Assembly (NCBI RefSeq): GCF_050632745.1
Contig: NZ_JBODSD010000006.1
Span: forward strand, 62,001-126,000
Reading direction: 5' to 3'
DNA: 64,000 nt
Source of the DNA: Mumia sp050632745
Lineage (GTDB): Bacteria > Actinomycetota > Actinomycetes > Propionibacteriales > Nocardioidaceae
Below, piece by piece: positions 34,647-41,733 of this stretch. Position 1 is the stretch's first letter. Each line of letters begins with the position of its first letter. The translations under genes were made by a program, and so were the position numbers. The notes beneath the pieces were generated by a model. That model was not told the DNA's origin and made no database searches. It worked only from the letters and a program-made list of their open reading frames with translations.

Positions 34647-35300
34647 ATGCGGCGAGGATCAGCGGTGCTCGTGGGCGTCGGCGTGGTGCTGGCGGCCGTG
34701 GTGGGTGTCGCCCCCGCCGGAGCGACGAGCTGCGCGCAGAGCACCGTGGCGGAGCAGGTCGGCCGCGCGGACGCCGTGTTCGTCGGCACGACCAGCCCGA
34801 GCGGGGCCGACGAGGACGCCGTGCTCGTGGAGGTCAGCGACGTCTACAAGGGGGACGTCCCGCGGACGGCGCCCGTGGTGGCCGAGCCGGACATGGGTCA
34901 GCCGCAGGTGTTCGCGAGCGACCAGCAGTACGTGTTCTTCGTCCAGGACGAGGACGGCGCGCTGGTGTCCGGGGTCTGCAGCGGCACCGGGCCTGTGGAC
35001 GACGCCGTGCTCTCGGACCTGGAGGCCGCGACCTCCGACCGCGCGGCGTACCGGCCTGCGCCGGTCGCTCCGACGCCCTCGGCGGCCGCGCCGGAGCCGG
35101 CGGCGCCGACGGCGAGCGCGGCCGGCGAGGGCACCGGCGGCACCGACGCCGCGAGCATCGACGCCGAGTCCCAGCAGGTCGACTCCCCGTCGCCCGTCGT
35201 GGTGGGGCTGATCGTCGCGGCGGTCGTCCTCGTGGTCGTGGTGGGACCGCTCTACGTCCGCCGTCGCTCGCGTCGCGAAGGTGTCGGTCCCACGACGTAG
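34647..35300 (+). CDS. secreted, C-terminally membrane-anchored protein (TIMP/netrin-like N-terminus)
   Basis: 217-residue exported protein. The signal peptide is MRRGSAVLVGVGVVLAAVVG, with cleavage near APAGATSC. The mature protein starts with SCAQSTVAEQVGRADAVFVG, EVSDVYKGDVPRTAPVV and VFFVQDEDGALVSGVCSGTG. A Cys at the very N-terminus and a later disulfide partner, with an OB-like beta pattern, recall the netrin/TIMP-like family of secreted domains; this is resemblance only. A Pro/Ala/Thr-rich linker (about 132-175) leads to one C-terminal helix (VVVGLIVAAVVLVVVVGPLY) and a basic tail, so it is anchored with its domain outside. Directly precedes uvrB. Function unknown. Confidence 0.75.
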   Translation: MRRGSAVLVGVGVVLAAVVGVAPAGATSCAQSTVAEQVGRADAVFVGTTSPSGADEDAVLVEVSDVYKGDVPRTAPVVAEPDMGQPQVFASDQQYVFFVQDEDGALVSGVCSGTGPVDDAVLSDLEAATSDRAAYRPAPVAPTPSAAAPEPAAPTASAAGEGTGGTDAASIDAESQQVDSPSPVVVGLIVAAVVLVVVVGPLYVRRRSRREGVGPTT

Positions 35301-35309
35301 GCTCGACGC

Positions 35310-37418
35310 ATGCGTTCCGTCAAGGACCTCCAGCGGCAGGTCGCGCCCCTGCGCGTGGTGTCCGACTACGAGCCGAGCGGCGACCAGCCCCAGGCGATCA
35401 AGGAGCTCACCGAGCGCGTCGAGCGCGGCGACAGCGACACGATCCTGCTCGGTGCGACCGGCACCGGCAAGACGGCGACCGTGGCGTGGCTGGCCGAGCA
35501 GCTGCAGCGCCCGATGCTCGTGATGCAGCCCAACAAGACCCTCGCGGCGCAGTTCGCCAACGAGCTGCGTCAGCTGTTCCCCGACAACGCCATCGAGTAC
35601 TTCGTCTCGTACTACGACTACTACCAGCCCGAGGCGTACGTCCCGCAGACCGACACCTACATCGAGAAGGACTCCTCGATCAACGAGGAGGTCGAGAGGC
35701 TGCGGCACTCGGCGACGTGGAACCTCCTGACCCGACGTGACGTGATCGTGGTCGCGACCGTCTCGTGCATCTACGGCCTCGGTTCCGCCGAGGAGTACAT
35801 GAACCGCATGATCCATCTCCAGGTCGGCTCGGAGATGGACCGCGACAAGCTCCTGCGGACGCTCGTGACGGCCCAGTACTCCCGCAACGACCTGGCGGCG
35901 ACGCGCGGCACCTTCCGCGTGCGCGGCGACACGCTCGAGATCTTCCCGGTCTACCAGGAGCTCGCCGTCCGGGTCGAGTTCTTCGGCGACGAGATCGAGC
36001 GGCTGATGACGCTGCACCCGCTGACGGGCGAGGTGCTCAGCGACGAGCGCGAGCTGTACGTCGGTGCCGCCACGCACTACACGGTCGGGCCGGAGCGCCT
36101 CGAGACCGCGGTGCGCGGGATCGAGAACGAGCTCGAGCACCGGCTCGCCGAGCTCGAGAGCCAGGGCAAGCTCCTGGAGGCGCAGCGGCTGCGGATGCGC
36201 ACGACGTACGACGTGGAGATGATCCGCCAGGTCGGCACCTGCTCCGGCATCGAGAACTACTCGCTGCACATGGACGGCCGGCTCCCGGGCTCCGCGCCCA
36301 ACTGCCTCCTCGACTACTTTCCCGAGGACTTCGTGCTGGTCGTGGACGAGTCGCACGTGACGGTCCCACAGATCGGCGGGATGTACGAGGGAGACATGTC
36401 CCGCAAGCGCACGCTGGTCGAGCACGGGTTCCGTCTGCCGAGCGCGATGGACAACCGTCCGCTCAAGTGGGAGGAGTTCCTCGAGCGGATCGGTCAGACG
36501 GTCTACCTCTCGGCGACGCCCGGCCCCTACGAGATGTCCAAGGTCAAGGATGAGGACGACGTCGTCGAGCAGATCATCCGGCCGACCGGCCTGGTCGACC
36601 CCGAGGTCATCGTCAAGCCGACCAAGGGCCAGATCGACGACCTCATCGACCTGATCCGCGGCCGCGTCGAGCGCAACGAGCGCGTCCTCGTCACCACCCT
36701 CACCAAGAAGATGGCCGAGGACCTGACCGACTACCTGCTCGAGGCCGGCATCCGGACGCGCTACCTGCACAGCGAGGTCGACACGCTGCGGCGCGTCGAG
36801 CTGCTCAGCGAGCTGCGGATGGGGGAGTACGACGTCCTCGTCGGCATCAACCTGCTGCGTGAGGGTCTCGACCTGCCTGAGGTGAGCCTGGTCGCGATCC
36901 TCGACGCCGACAAGGAGGGCTTCCTGCGCTCGGGTCGCTCGCTGATCCAGACGATCGGTCGCGCGGCGCGCAACGTGTCGGGCCAGGTCGTGATGTACGC
37001 CGACTCGGTGACGCCGTCGATGGAGCAGGCGATCGACGAGACCAACCGGCGCCGCGCGATCCAGATCGCGTACAACACTGAGCACGGCATCAACCCGACC
37101 CCGCTGCGCAAGAAGATCGCCGACATCACCGACATGCTGGCCCGCGAGGACGCCGACATCGAGCAGCTCGTCGGCTCCGGCCGGGCGCAGTCGCGCGGCA
37201 AGTCCCCGGTGCCGCTGGTGGGCGCGTCCGGCGACGGGACCCACGTGGATCCGTCGTCGATGGCGGCCTCGGAGCTCGCCGAGCTGATCCAGGGCCTCAA
37301 CACGCAGATGCACGCGGCGGCCGAGGAGCTGCAGTTCGAGGTGGCGGCGCGGCTGCGCGACGAGATCGGCGAGCTCAAGAAGGAGCTCCGCCAGATGCAG
37401 GCCGCCGGCGCCGGCTGA
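35310..37418 (+). CDS. uvrB: excinuclease ABC subunit B
   Basis: 702-residue DNA-damage-verifying helicase of nucleotide excision repair, working with UvrA and UvrC. Walker A GATGTGKT (about 48-55), the beta-hairpin SYYDYYQPEAYVPQTDTYIEKD that locks onto DNA, DESH (Walker B), SATPGPYEM, GLDLPEVSLVAILDADKEGF and TIGRAARNV are all present. The C-terminal UVR domain (LIQGLNTQMHAAAEELQFEVAARLRDEI) contacts UvrC. The ATG at 35310 has TAGGCT (35298-35303) exactly 6 nt upstream, so it is likely leaderless. No LexA box is visible in the 100 bp before it. The other two uvr genes lie 10-16 kb away in this window. Confidence 0.98.
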   Translation: MRSVKDLQRQVAPLRVVSDYEPSGDQPQAIKELTERVERGDSDTILLGATGTGKTATVAWLAEQLQRPMLVMQPNKTLAAQFANELRQLFPDNAIEYFVSYYDYYQPEAYVPQTDTYIEKDSSINEEVERLRHSATWNLLTRRDVIVVATVSCIYGLGSAEEYMNRMIHLQVGSEMDRDKLLRTLVTAQYSRNDLAATRGTFRVRGDTLEIFPVYQELAVRVEFFGDEIERLMTLHPLTGEVLSDERELYVGAATHYTVGPERLETAVRGIENELEHRLAELESQGKLLEAQRLRMRTTYDVEMIRQVGTCSGIENYSLHMDGRLPGSAPNCLLDYFPEDFVLVVDESHVTVPQIGGMYEGDMSRKRTLVEHGFRLPSAMDNRPLKWEEFLERIGQTVYLSATPGPYEMSKVKDEDDVVEQIIRPTGLVDPEVIVKPTKGQIDDLIDLIRGRVERNERVLVTTLTKKMAEDLTDYLLEAGIRTRYLHSEVDTLRRVELLSELRMGEYDVLVGINLLREGLDLPEVSLVAILDADKEGFLRSGRSLIQTIGRAARNVSGQVVMYADSVTPSMEQAIDETNRRRAIQIAYNTEHGINPTPLRKKIADITDMLAREDADIEQLVGSGRAQSRGKSPVPLVGASGDGTHVDPSSMAASELAELIQGLNTQMHAAAEELQFEVAARLRDEIGELKKELRQMQAAGAG

Positions 37419-37436
37419 GCCCCAGCCGGCCCCGCC

Positions 37437-37528
37437 AGGTGGTCGAGTAGGCCTCACCCGGTGGTCGAGCAGCCCTCACCAGGTGGTCGAGTAGCTCCGA
37501 GCCGCTACGCGAGGGGCGTATCGAGACC
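37437..37528 (+). repeat. 22-bp tandem repeats plus inverted-repeat element downstream of uvrB
   Basis: The sequence GGTGGTCGAG occurs three times at an exact 22-bp period (37438, 37460, 37482), each followed by a variable ten or so bases. The last copy continues through GCTACGCGAGGGGCG to TATCGAGACC at about 37519-37528, which pairs with the GGTCGA of the third unit. This half-element (GGTCGAGTAG ... TATCGAGACC) looks like a dispersed palindromic repeat known from Nocardioides-type genomes. Its right end reaches into the 3' end of the next gene, which ends at 37505. Confidence 0.65.
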
Positions 37529-38611
37529 GTCGCCCGCCACCTCGGCAGGCCCCTCCCACGCGTCCGCGTCGACGGCGTACACCCACCGCATCCCCGGCCA
37601 CTCCGTCACGGACCAGAGCCGGCGCTGCTGCGGCCACGCGGCGATGTCCTCGCAGCCGGTCGGGAGGACCTTCTTGTGCCGTCGAAACGCCCCCGGCCTC
37701 CCGACGAGCAGATCGCCGTTGTTGCCGCGGCCCTGGCTCGTCGTCAGGTACCAGGTGCCGTCGAGCGCCGTCGCGCCCTGCATCCGAGGGGACACGTCGG
37801 CGTGCAGCTCGGCGGGCGTGACGCGCCCGGTGTGCTCGTCGCGCACCGGCAGGTGGGTCCGCGGATCGAGAGGGAACCGCCAGAGCCGCTGCGTCTTGCC
37901 CACCCCGCCGTACTCCCCGACGACGAGGGAGGCGGGGTCCCCGTCGGCGGGGCTGCCGTGCTCGACCGACAGGAACGAGTAGCGAAGTCGGCTGCCGTCG
38001 TCGCGGCTCCAGGCGCGCAGCCGGGCGAAGACGGGGAGCACGAGGTCGTACCCGAGCCGCTCCGACGGCCCCCGCCGCGCGTCCGGGTCCAGACGGAGCA
38101 GGTCGTCGATGCGGACCAGGTAGATGCCCGCGCGGGTCGCGGCGACGTACAGGTACGGCCCGTACCAGGCGATGCCGCCCGCGTGGATCGGGAGCGGGTG
38201 CGCCCGGACCCCCCACGGCATCCTGCGCGGCCGGACCAGGAGCACGTGGCGGTAGCGCAGCGTCGCGAGGTCGACGAACGTGAGGCGGGAGCCGTTGCGC
38301 CGAGCGTCGTGGTGGGCGTACCAGCTGACGACGACGACGTCCCGACCACCGGTGCCCCCGGGGGTCGTGCCCGCGTCGGCGTCCGCGGAGGTGGTGATGC
38401 CCTGGGGATACCAGAGCTCGGTGTCCACGTCGTCGGGCTCCCAGGCGAACCCGTACGCCGCGGCGCGCCCGGGCACGTCGACCTCACGCGCCTGCTGGTC
38501 GGCGGCGTCCAGCATCGCAGGCACGCTGGTCCGGGTCCCGTGGCGCAGGAGGGCCCGGTGCGCACCGGGACTCGTCAGCGCTCCGACCAGCCCCACGTGT
38601 CTCACCGCCAC
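37505..38611 (-). CDS. conserved actinobacterial protein of unknown function
   Basis: 368-residue protein with no signal peptide or transmembrane helix in the chosen frame. Segments such as HPLPIHAGGIAWYGPYLYVAATRAGIYLVRIDDLL, YSFLSVEHGSPADGDPASLVVGEY, TYLTTSQGRGNNGDLLVGRPG and RRLWSVTEWPGMRWVYAVDAD alternate beta strands with charged turns and may form a beta-propeller. I do not recognise a catalytic motif. The start is uncertain: GTG 38611 has GATGCT 6 nt upstream, in line with the leaderless starts elsewhere; the open frame extends to 38704, overlapping the terC leader. It is transcribed away from terC. The C-terminal codons run into the repeat element. Confidence 0.6.
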   Translation of the reverse strand: MAVRHVGLVGALTSPGAHRALLRHGTRTSVPAMLDAADQQAREVDVPGRAAAYGFAWEPDDVDTELWYPQGITTSADADAGTTPGGTGGRDVVVVSWYAHHDARRNGSRLTFVDLATLRYRHVLLVRPRRMPWGVRAHPLPIHAGGIAWYGPYLYVAATRAGIYLVRIDDLLRLDPDARRGPSERLGYDLVLPVFARLRAWSRDDGSRLRYSFLSVEHGSPADGDPASLVVGEYGGVGKTQRLWRFPLDPRTHLPVRDEHTGRVTPAELHADVSPRMQGATALDGTWYLTTSQGRGNNGDLLVGRPGAFRRHKKVLPTGCEDIAAWPQQRRLWSVTEWPGMRWVYAVDADAWEGPAEVAGDGLDTPLA

Positions 38612-38653
38612 GTCGCGAGCATCTCGCGAGTCGGGCTCTCGTGCACCCTCTGG

Positions 38654-38802
38654 CACAATGGCGCAGGGAGGGGAGTATTCCTTTCGTCGACCCGTCGTCA
38701 TCACGGCCGTTCTTCTGGCCCGGCGGGTCGAGTCGTGTCAGGTGCCCAGCGCGCCGGCGCGGCGGAAGAGACCTCCGGCCAGACACGTATCCGACCGGAG
38801 GA
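38654..38802 (+). ncRNA. yybP-ykoY (Mn2+) riboswitch in the terC leader
   Basis: Leader of terC. AGGGAGGGGAGTATTC (38665-38680) and GGAAGAGACC (38764-38773) reproduce the two conserved internal-loop halves of the yybP-ykoY aptamer (GGGGAGUA and GAGACC). Between them lie stems including GACCCG/CGGGTC (38690-38695, 38723-38728). CCTCCGG (38772-38778) is complementary to CCGGAGG (38795-38801), and the latter contains the GGAGG Shine-Dalgarno 11 nt before the terC ATG. This aptamer class senses Mn2+ and usually turns on export genes. A CACAAT -10 box (38654-38659) gives a start near 38666. Control by sequestering the ribosome site is inferred from the pairing. Confidence 0.85.
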
Positions 38803-38812
38803 ACCTAACCGC

Positions 38813-39826
38813 ATGAACGTCACCCCCCTCGAGTGGTGGATCACGATCGGCGTCACCGTCGCCGTGCTCCTCTTCGACGTCGTCGTGATCGCTCGCCGAC
38901 CCCACGAGCCGTCGATGAAGGAAGCCGGGCTCGCGCTCTCGGTGTACGTCGGCCTCGCCGTCGCGTTCGGCATCTGGGTGTCGAGCTTCCACGGCGGCCA
39001 GTACGGCCTGGAGTTCTTCACCGGATGGCTCACCGAGTACAGCCTCTCGGTGGACAACCTGTTCATCTTCATCATCATCATGGCGAGCTTCAAGGTGCCG
39101 AGGGTCTATCAGCAAGAGGCGCTGATGATCGGCATCATCCTGGCGCTGATCTTCCGTGCGATCTTCATCGGGCTCGGCGCCGCTGCGATCAACAACTTCA
39201 GCTGGGTCTTCTACATCTTCGGCCTGTTCCTCGTCTACACGGCGTACGGCCTGGTCAAGAGCTACCGCAACCACGACGACGAGGAGGCCGGCGACAACGC
39301 CGTGGTCCGCTTCGCCGAGCGCCACTTCAGCGTCACCGACGAGTTCCACGGCATGAAGATGGCGATCCGGATCGACGGCAAGCGGTTCCTGACGCCGATG
39401 TTCCTCGTGATCCTGGCGCTGGGCACGACCGACCTGCTGTTCGCGCTGGACTCGATCCCCGCGATCTACGGCATCACGAAGGAGCCGTACCTGGTCCTGA
39501 CCGCGAACATCTTCGCCCTCATGGGTCTGCGCCAGCTCTACTTCCTGCTCGGCGGCCTGCTGCAGCGCCTGGTCTACCTGTCGCTCGGTCTGTCGGTGAT
39601 CCTCGCGTTCATCGGCGTCAAGCTGGTCCTGCACGCCCTGCACACCAACGAGCTGCCGTTCATCAACAACGGTGAGCACCTCGACGTGCCGGAGATCCCG
39701 ACGCTGGCCAGCCTCGGCGTCATCATCGTCGTCCTCGCGGTCACGGCGGTGGCGAGCCTGTGGAAGACGCGCAACCAGCCGCCGCCGCAGCGCCCGGACG
39801 AGCGTGAGGACATCCCGCAGACCTGA
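38813..39826 (+). CDS. TerC family membrane protein (putative Mn2+ exporter)
   Basis: 337-residue membrane protein with about 8-9 helices. The two family motifs are visible: EYSLSVDNLFIFIIIM (the first conserved Asp, near 76) and LGTTDLLFALDSIPAIYGIT (the second acidic motif, about 205-224). FRAIFIGLGAAAI and the terminal FIGVKLVLHAL complete the pattern. TerC/Alx-type proteins export Mn2+ and protect extracellular metalloprotein loading; tellurite resistance is the historical name. Control by an upstream yybP-ykoY riboswitch strongly supports a manganese role. The C-terminal tail (PPPQRPDEREDIPQT) is cytosolic. Confidence 0.9.
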   Translation: MNVTPLEWWITIGVTVAVLLFDVVVIARRPHEPSMKEAGLALSVYVGLAVAFGIWVSSFHGGQYGLEFFTGWLTEYSLSVDNLFIFIIIMASFKVPRVYQQEALMIGIILALIFRAIFIGLGAAAINNFSWVFYIFGLFLVYTAYGLVKSYRNHDDEEAGDNAVVRFAERHFSVTDEFHGMKMAIRIDGKRFLTPMFLVILALGTTDLLFALDSIPAIYGITKEPYLVLTANIFALMGLRQLYFLLGGLLQRLVYLSLGLSVILAFIGVKLVLHALHTNELPFINNGEHLDVPEIPTLASLGVIIVVLAVTAVASLWKTRNQPPPQRPDEREDIPQT

Positions 39827-39852
39827 CGCGGCGGCGTACCGCTCTCACGGCC

Positions 39853-39908
39853 CGGCGGTGAGCTGGGTCCCACCCGTGAACTCCGCGGTGGGACCAGGCT
39901 CACCGCCG
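39853..39908 (+). repeat. long inverted repeat after terC (copy 2 of a dispersed family)
   Basis: Left arm CGGCGGTGAGCTGGGTCCCA (from 39853), right arm GGGACCAGGCTCACCGCCG (ending 39908), a stem of about 20 bp with one mismatch around ACCCGTGAACTCCGCGG. It matches copy 3 (40851-40902) almost base for base in the same orientation, and copy 1 (14031-14092) more loosely. The DUF559 gene's stop (39900) lies within its right arm. Confidence 0.75.
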
Positions 39909-40844
39909 TCGTGCATGTGCCCCCTCCACAGGCGCGATGAGGTCGCGCCATCGCCGACCGAACACCGGCGCTGGCCCGTCGTAGCCGCGAGCCACGAGCT
40001 TCTGGTGGACGAGCATCACGAGCGCTCGTGGGCTCGCGAACCGAGCGTTGGTGATCTGGACGTAGGCCACGTGATGGTCCCGAAAGCGCTCGTACCGGCC
40101 GATGTCGACGTTGAACTGGTGGTCGTCCTCGGAATGTTGTCGCCCTTCGTACTCGATGACGAGCAGCCAGCGACGGTAGAGGAGGTCGACGCAGCCGAGC
40201 ATCTTCCCGCCGACCTCGAGGTCGACGTTGACCTCCGGAACGGGAAGTCCGGCTGCCACGAGATAGGCGCGGACCTTCGACTCGCGGGGCGAACGCGATC
40301 GCGGGTTCAGATGAGGGACGATCTCGAGTGCCCGTGTCGCACCCGGACGCCAGTCGTCTCGCTCGGCGAGGTCGACGATCTCGGTGACCGTAGCGTGATC
40401 GTGGCGGACGAGCCAGTCGCCGGCAGCGATGAGGTCGATCGACCGCTCCTCGGCGCAGCATCCGACGAACGCCGCCGCCGGCGTGACCCCGACCGCGTCC
40501 AAGGGAGGCACGATCTTGGTCCGGTGGACCAGGATTCCCTCGAGCGACGCGTGGTGATCGTCAGGGACCACGAAGCAGATCGGTCGCAAGGGTAGGTCGT
40601 CGTACCCCAGCATCCGGAGCCTCGAGGAGTCGGTGACCTTCGCGTACGCCGGTGCAGCGAGAGCGGCGGCGCGGATGTGGTCAAGGTCCGACATCGGGTG
40701 GTCGACGTGGACCCACACGCGGGGGTGAATTCGGGTGAACCGCCGGCCGAGCAGCGCCTTCGGCGGGAGGCCCACGCTCTTGGCCCGCTCGCGGGTGACC
40801 CGGCCGCGCCTGTGGACGATCGACGGTCGCCCCGCGTTCCGCAC
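39900..40844 (-). CDS. DUF559-type protein with Vsr/PD-(D/E)XK endonuclease-like fold, bracketed by repeats
   Basis: 314-residue protein. The N-terminal half (KALLGRRFTRIHPRVWVHVD, LRMLGYDDLPLRPICFVVPDD, PPLDAVGVTPAAAFVGCCAEERSIDLIAAGDWLV) resembles the AbiEi-like/winged-helix region common in such actinobacterial proteins. The C-terminal half is DUF559, related to very-short-patch-repair nucleases: ESKVRAYL (E-x-K), VDLLYRRWLLVIEYEGRQH (D and ExxxQ-type acidic residues), then YERFRDHHVAYVQITNARF. The catalytic residues of the fold appear to be present. It is bracketed by two nearly identical inverted repeats and has no operon partners. Start GTG 40844 was chosen because the longer frame begins inside the repeat. 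Biological role unknown. Confidence 0.7.
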   Translation of the reverse strand: MRNAGRPSIVHRRGRVTRERAKSVGLPPKALLGRRFTRIHPRVWVHVDHPMSDLDHIRAAALAAPAYAKVTDSSRLRMLGYDDLPLRPICFVVPDDHHASLEGILVHRTKIVPPLDAVGVTPAAAFVGCCAEERSIDLIAAGDWLVRHDHATVTEIVDLAERDDWRPGATRALEIVPHLNPRSRSPRESKVRAYLVAAGLPVPEVNVDLEVGGKMLGCVDLLYRRWLLVIEYEGRQHSEDDHQFNVDIGRYERFRDHHVAYVQITNARFASPRALVMLVHQKLVARGYDGPAPVFGRRWRDLIAPVEGAHARRR

Positions 40845-40850
40845 TCGGGA

Positions 40851-40902
40851 GCGGTGAGCTGGGTCCCACCCGTGCACCCCGCGGTGGGACCAGGCTCACC
40901 GC
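40851..40902 (+). repeat. long inverted repeat upstream of the DUF559 gene (copy 3)
   Basis: GCGGTGAGCTGGGTCCCACC starts at 40851 and GCGGTGGGACCAGGCTCACC ends at 40900. The arms pair like copy 2, differing mainly in the loop (CACCCCG in place of AACTCC). It lies just before the chosen start of the DUF559 gene on its 5' side. Its closeness to copy 2 in orientation and sequence is discussed as a finding. Confidence 0.75.
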
Positions 40903-40982
40903 CGGGGCTTTTCGGCGGGGGCGCATCCCCGTCGTTGCAGGGGAGAGGCGTCCCGAAACGTCCGATCCCGGCCGCGGTGTCC

Positions 40983-41010
40983 TTGATGTCTTGATTCTCT
41001 GGGTTAGTCT
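40983..41010 (+). promoter_or_regulatory. promoter of the rpf transcript
   Basis: TTGATG (40983-40988) and TAGTCT (41005-41010) are spaced by 16 nt, a reasonable vegetative promoter. Transcription would start near 41017 and include the riboswitch that follows. The stretch 40903-40982 before it holds only the end of the repeat and a GC-rich spacer. Confidence 0.55.
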
Positions 41011-41024
41011 GTCGGAGGTCTTGC

Positions 41025-41222
41025 TCGACGCCGAGTCCCGCCCACGAGCAAGGCCTACCCCGGAAGGTCGGTCACGGGGGCCGGCGAACCACGAGCACCA
41101 CGGGCGGGAGTGGGGAACCCAATTCTGGAGCCTCGGCTCCTTGGGGTGAAGCCGCACACGGACACCGTCCGTGACGGCCGGGCACCTTCGGCCCGAACCC
41201 GACAGCTAACCCCACAGGCGTT
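41025..41222 (+). ncRNA. ydaO-yuaA-type c-di-AMP riboswitch in the rpf leader
   Basis: The 220-nt leader of rpf contains the conserved blocks of the ydaO/yuaA aptamer: GTGGGGAACCCAA (41110-41122) followed by TTGGGGTGAAGCCGC (41141-41155), and, near the 3' end, CGAACCCGACAGCTAACCCC (41194-41213) and AGGCG. Stems include CCGTCACGGACGG-like pairs (41165-41178) and GGCCGGGC/GCCC. This class binds c-di-AMP and in many actinobacteria sits before rpf-like cell-wall hydrolase genes, where ligand usually lowers expression. Exact outer borders are approximate. Confidence 0.92.
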
Positions 41223-41235
41223 GTGAAGGAACAAC

Positions 41236-41697
41236 ATGAACAACGCCCTGAGCGTCGCCAAGCGCGGCGCCGCCACCACGCTCGCTCTCGTCGGCCTGGT
41301 GGCGGGTCTGCTGGTCTTCACCAGCACCCCCGCCAACGCAGCCAAGGACAAGACCTGGGAACGCCTCGCTCGGTGCGAGGCCGGGGGTCGGTGGCACATC
41401 AACACCGGTAACGGCTACCACGGTGGTCTGCAGTTCAATCCCGGCACGTGGCGCGCGTACGGCGGCAAGAAGTATGCGTCGACCGCCTACAAGGCCAAGC
41501 GCCGCGAGCAGATCGCGGTCGCGGAGAAGGTCCTCAAGAGTCAGGGCTGGGGCGCGTGGCCCGGCTGCACCCGCAAGCTCGGGCTGACGACCAAGCACAA
41601 GCGCGAGAAGTGGCAGGGCTTCGCGAAGAGCGATCGCTACGCCAAGAAGGGCGCCATCGGGCACTTCCCGCGTTGGTGGCGCAAGCGGTTCTGGTGA
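41236..41697 (+). CDS. resuscitation-promoting factor-like lytic transglycosylase
   Basis: 153-residue secreted protein. The signal peptide is RGAATTLALVGLVAGLLVF with cleavage near PANAA (about 35). The Rpf domain follows (about 40-115): WERLARCEAGGRWHINTGNGYHGGLQF carries the catalytic Glu, FNPGTWRAYGG is typical, and a disulfide joins Cys in ARCE and Cys in WPGCTR. The basic C-terminal tail (TKHKREKWQGFAKSDRYAKKG) is unusual in length and may bind cell wall. It cleaves peptidoglycan, stimulating growth of dormant cells in relatives. The c-di-AMP riboswitch before it links expression to osmotic/potassium status. GAAGGA precedes the ATG. Confidence 0.92.
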   Translation: MNNALSVAKRGAATTLALVGLVAGLLVFTSTPANAAKDKTWERLARCEAGGRWHINTGNGYHGGLQFNPGTWRAYGGKKYASTAYKAKRREQIAVAEKVLKSQGWGAWPGCTRKLGLTTKHKREKWQGFAKSDRYAKKGAIGHFPRWWRKRFW

Positions 41698-41698
41698 T

Positions 41699-41730
41699 CC
41701 CTCGCTGAGGGCACCGTGACGGACCCCGTC
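41699..41730 (+). terminator. two small hairpins between convergent rpf and permease genes
   Basis: CCCTC-GCT-GAGGG (41699-41711) and GACGG-ACC-CCGTC (41718-41730) lie in the 36-bp gap between two gene ends. Each stem is only 5 bp and there is no U tract. Read as weak convergent termination signals. Confidence 0.4.
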
Positions 41731-41733
41731 GGC

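Noticed and set aside
35200..35310. LexA box upstream of uvrB, and likewise upstream of uvrA and uvrC
   Set aside because: No TCGAAC-N4-GTTCGA-like palindrome could be read in these promoter regions.
37437..37502. CRISPR-like array (three units, 22-bp period)
   Set aside because: Units are too short, no unique spacers of constant length, and no cas genes in the window; a dispersed repeat element explains it better.
39900..40877. Longer form of the DUF559 gene starting at 40877
   Set aside because: That GTG lies inside the inverted repeat; the start at 40844 keeps the repeat intergenic.
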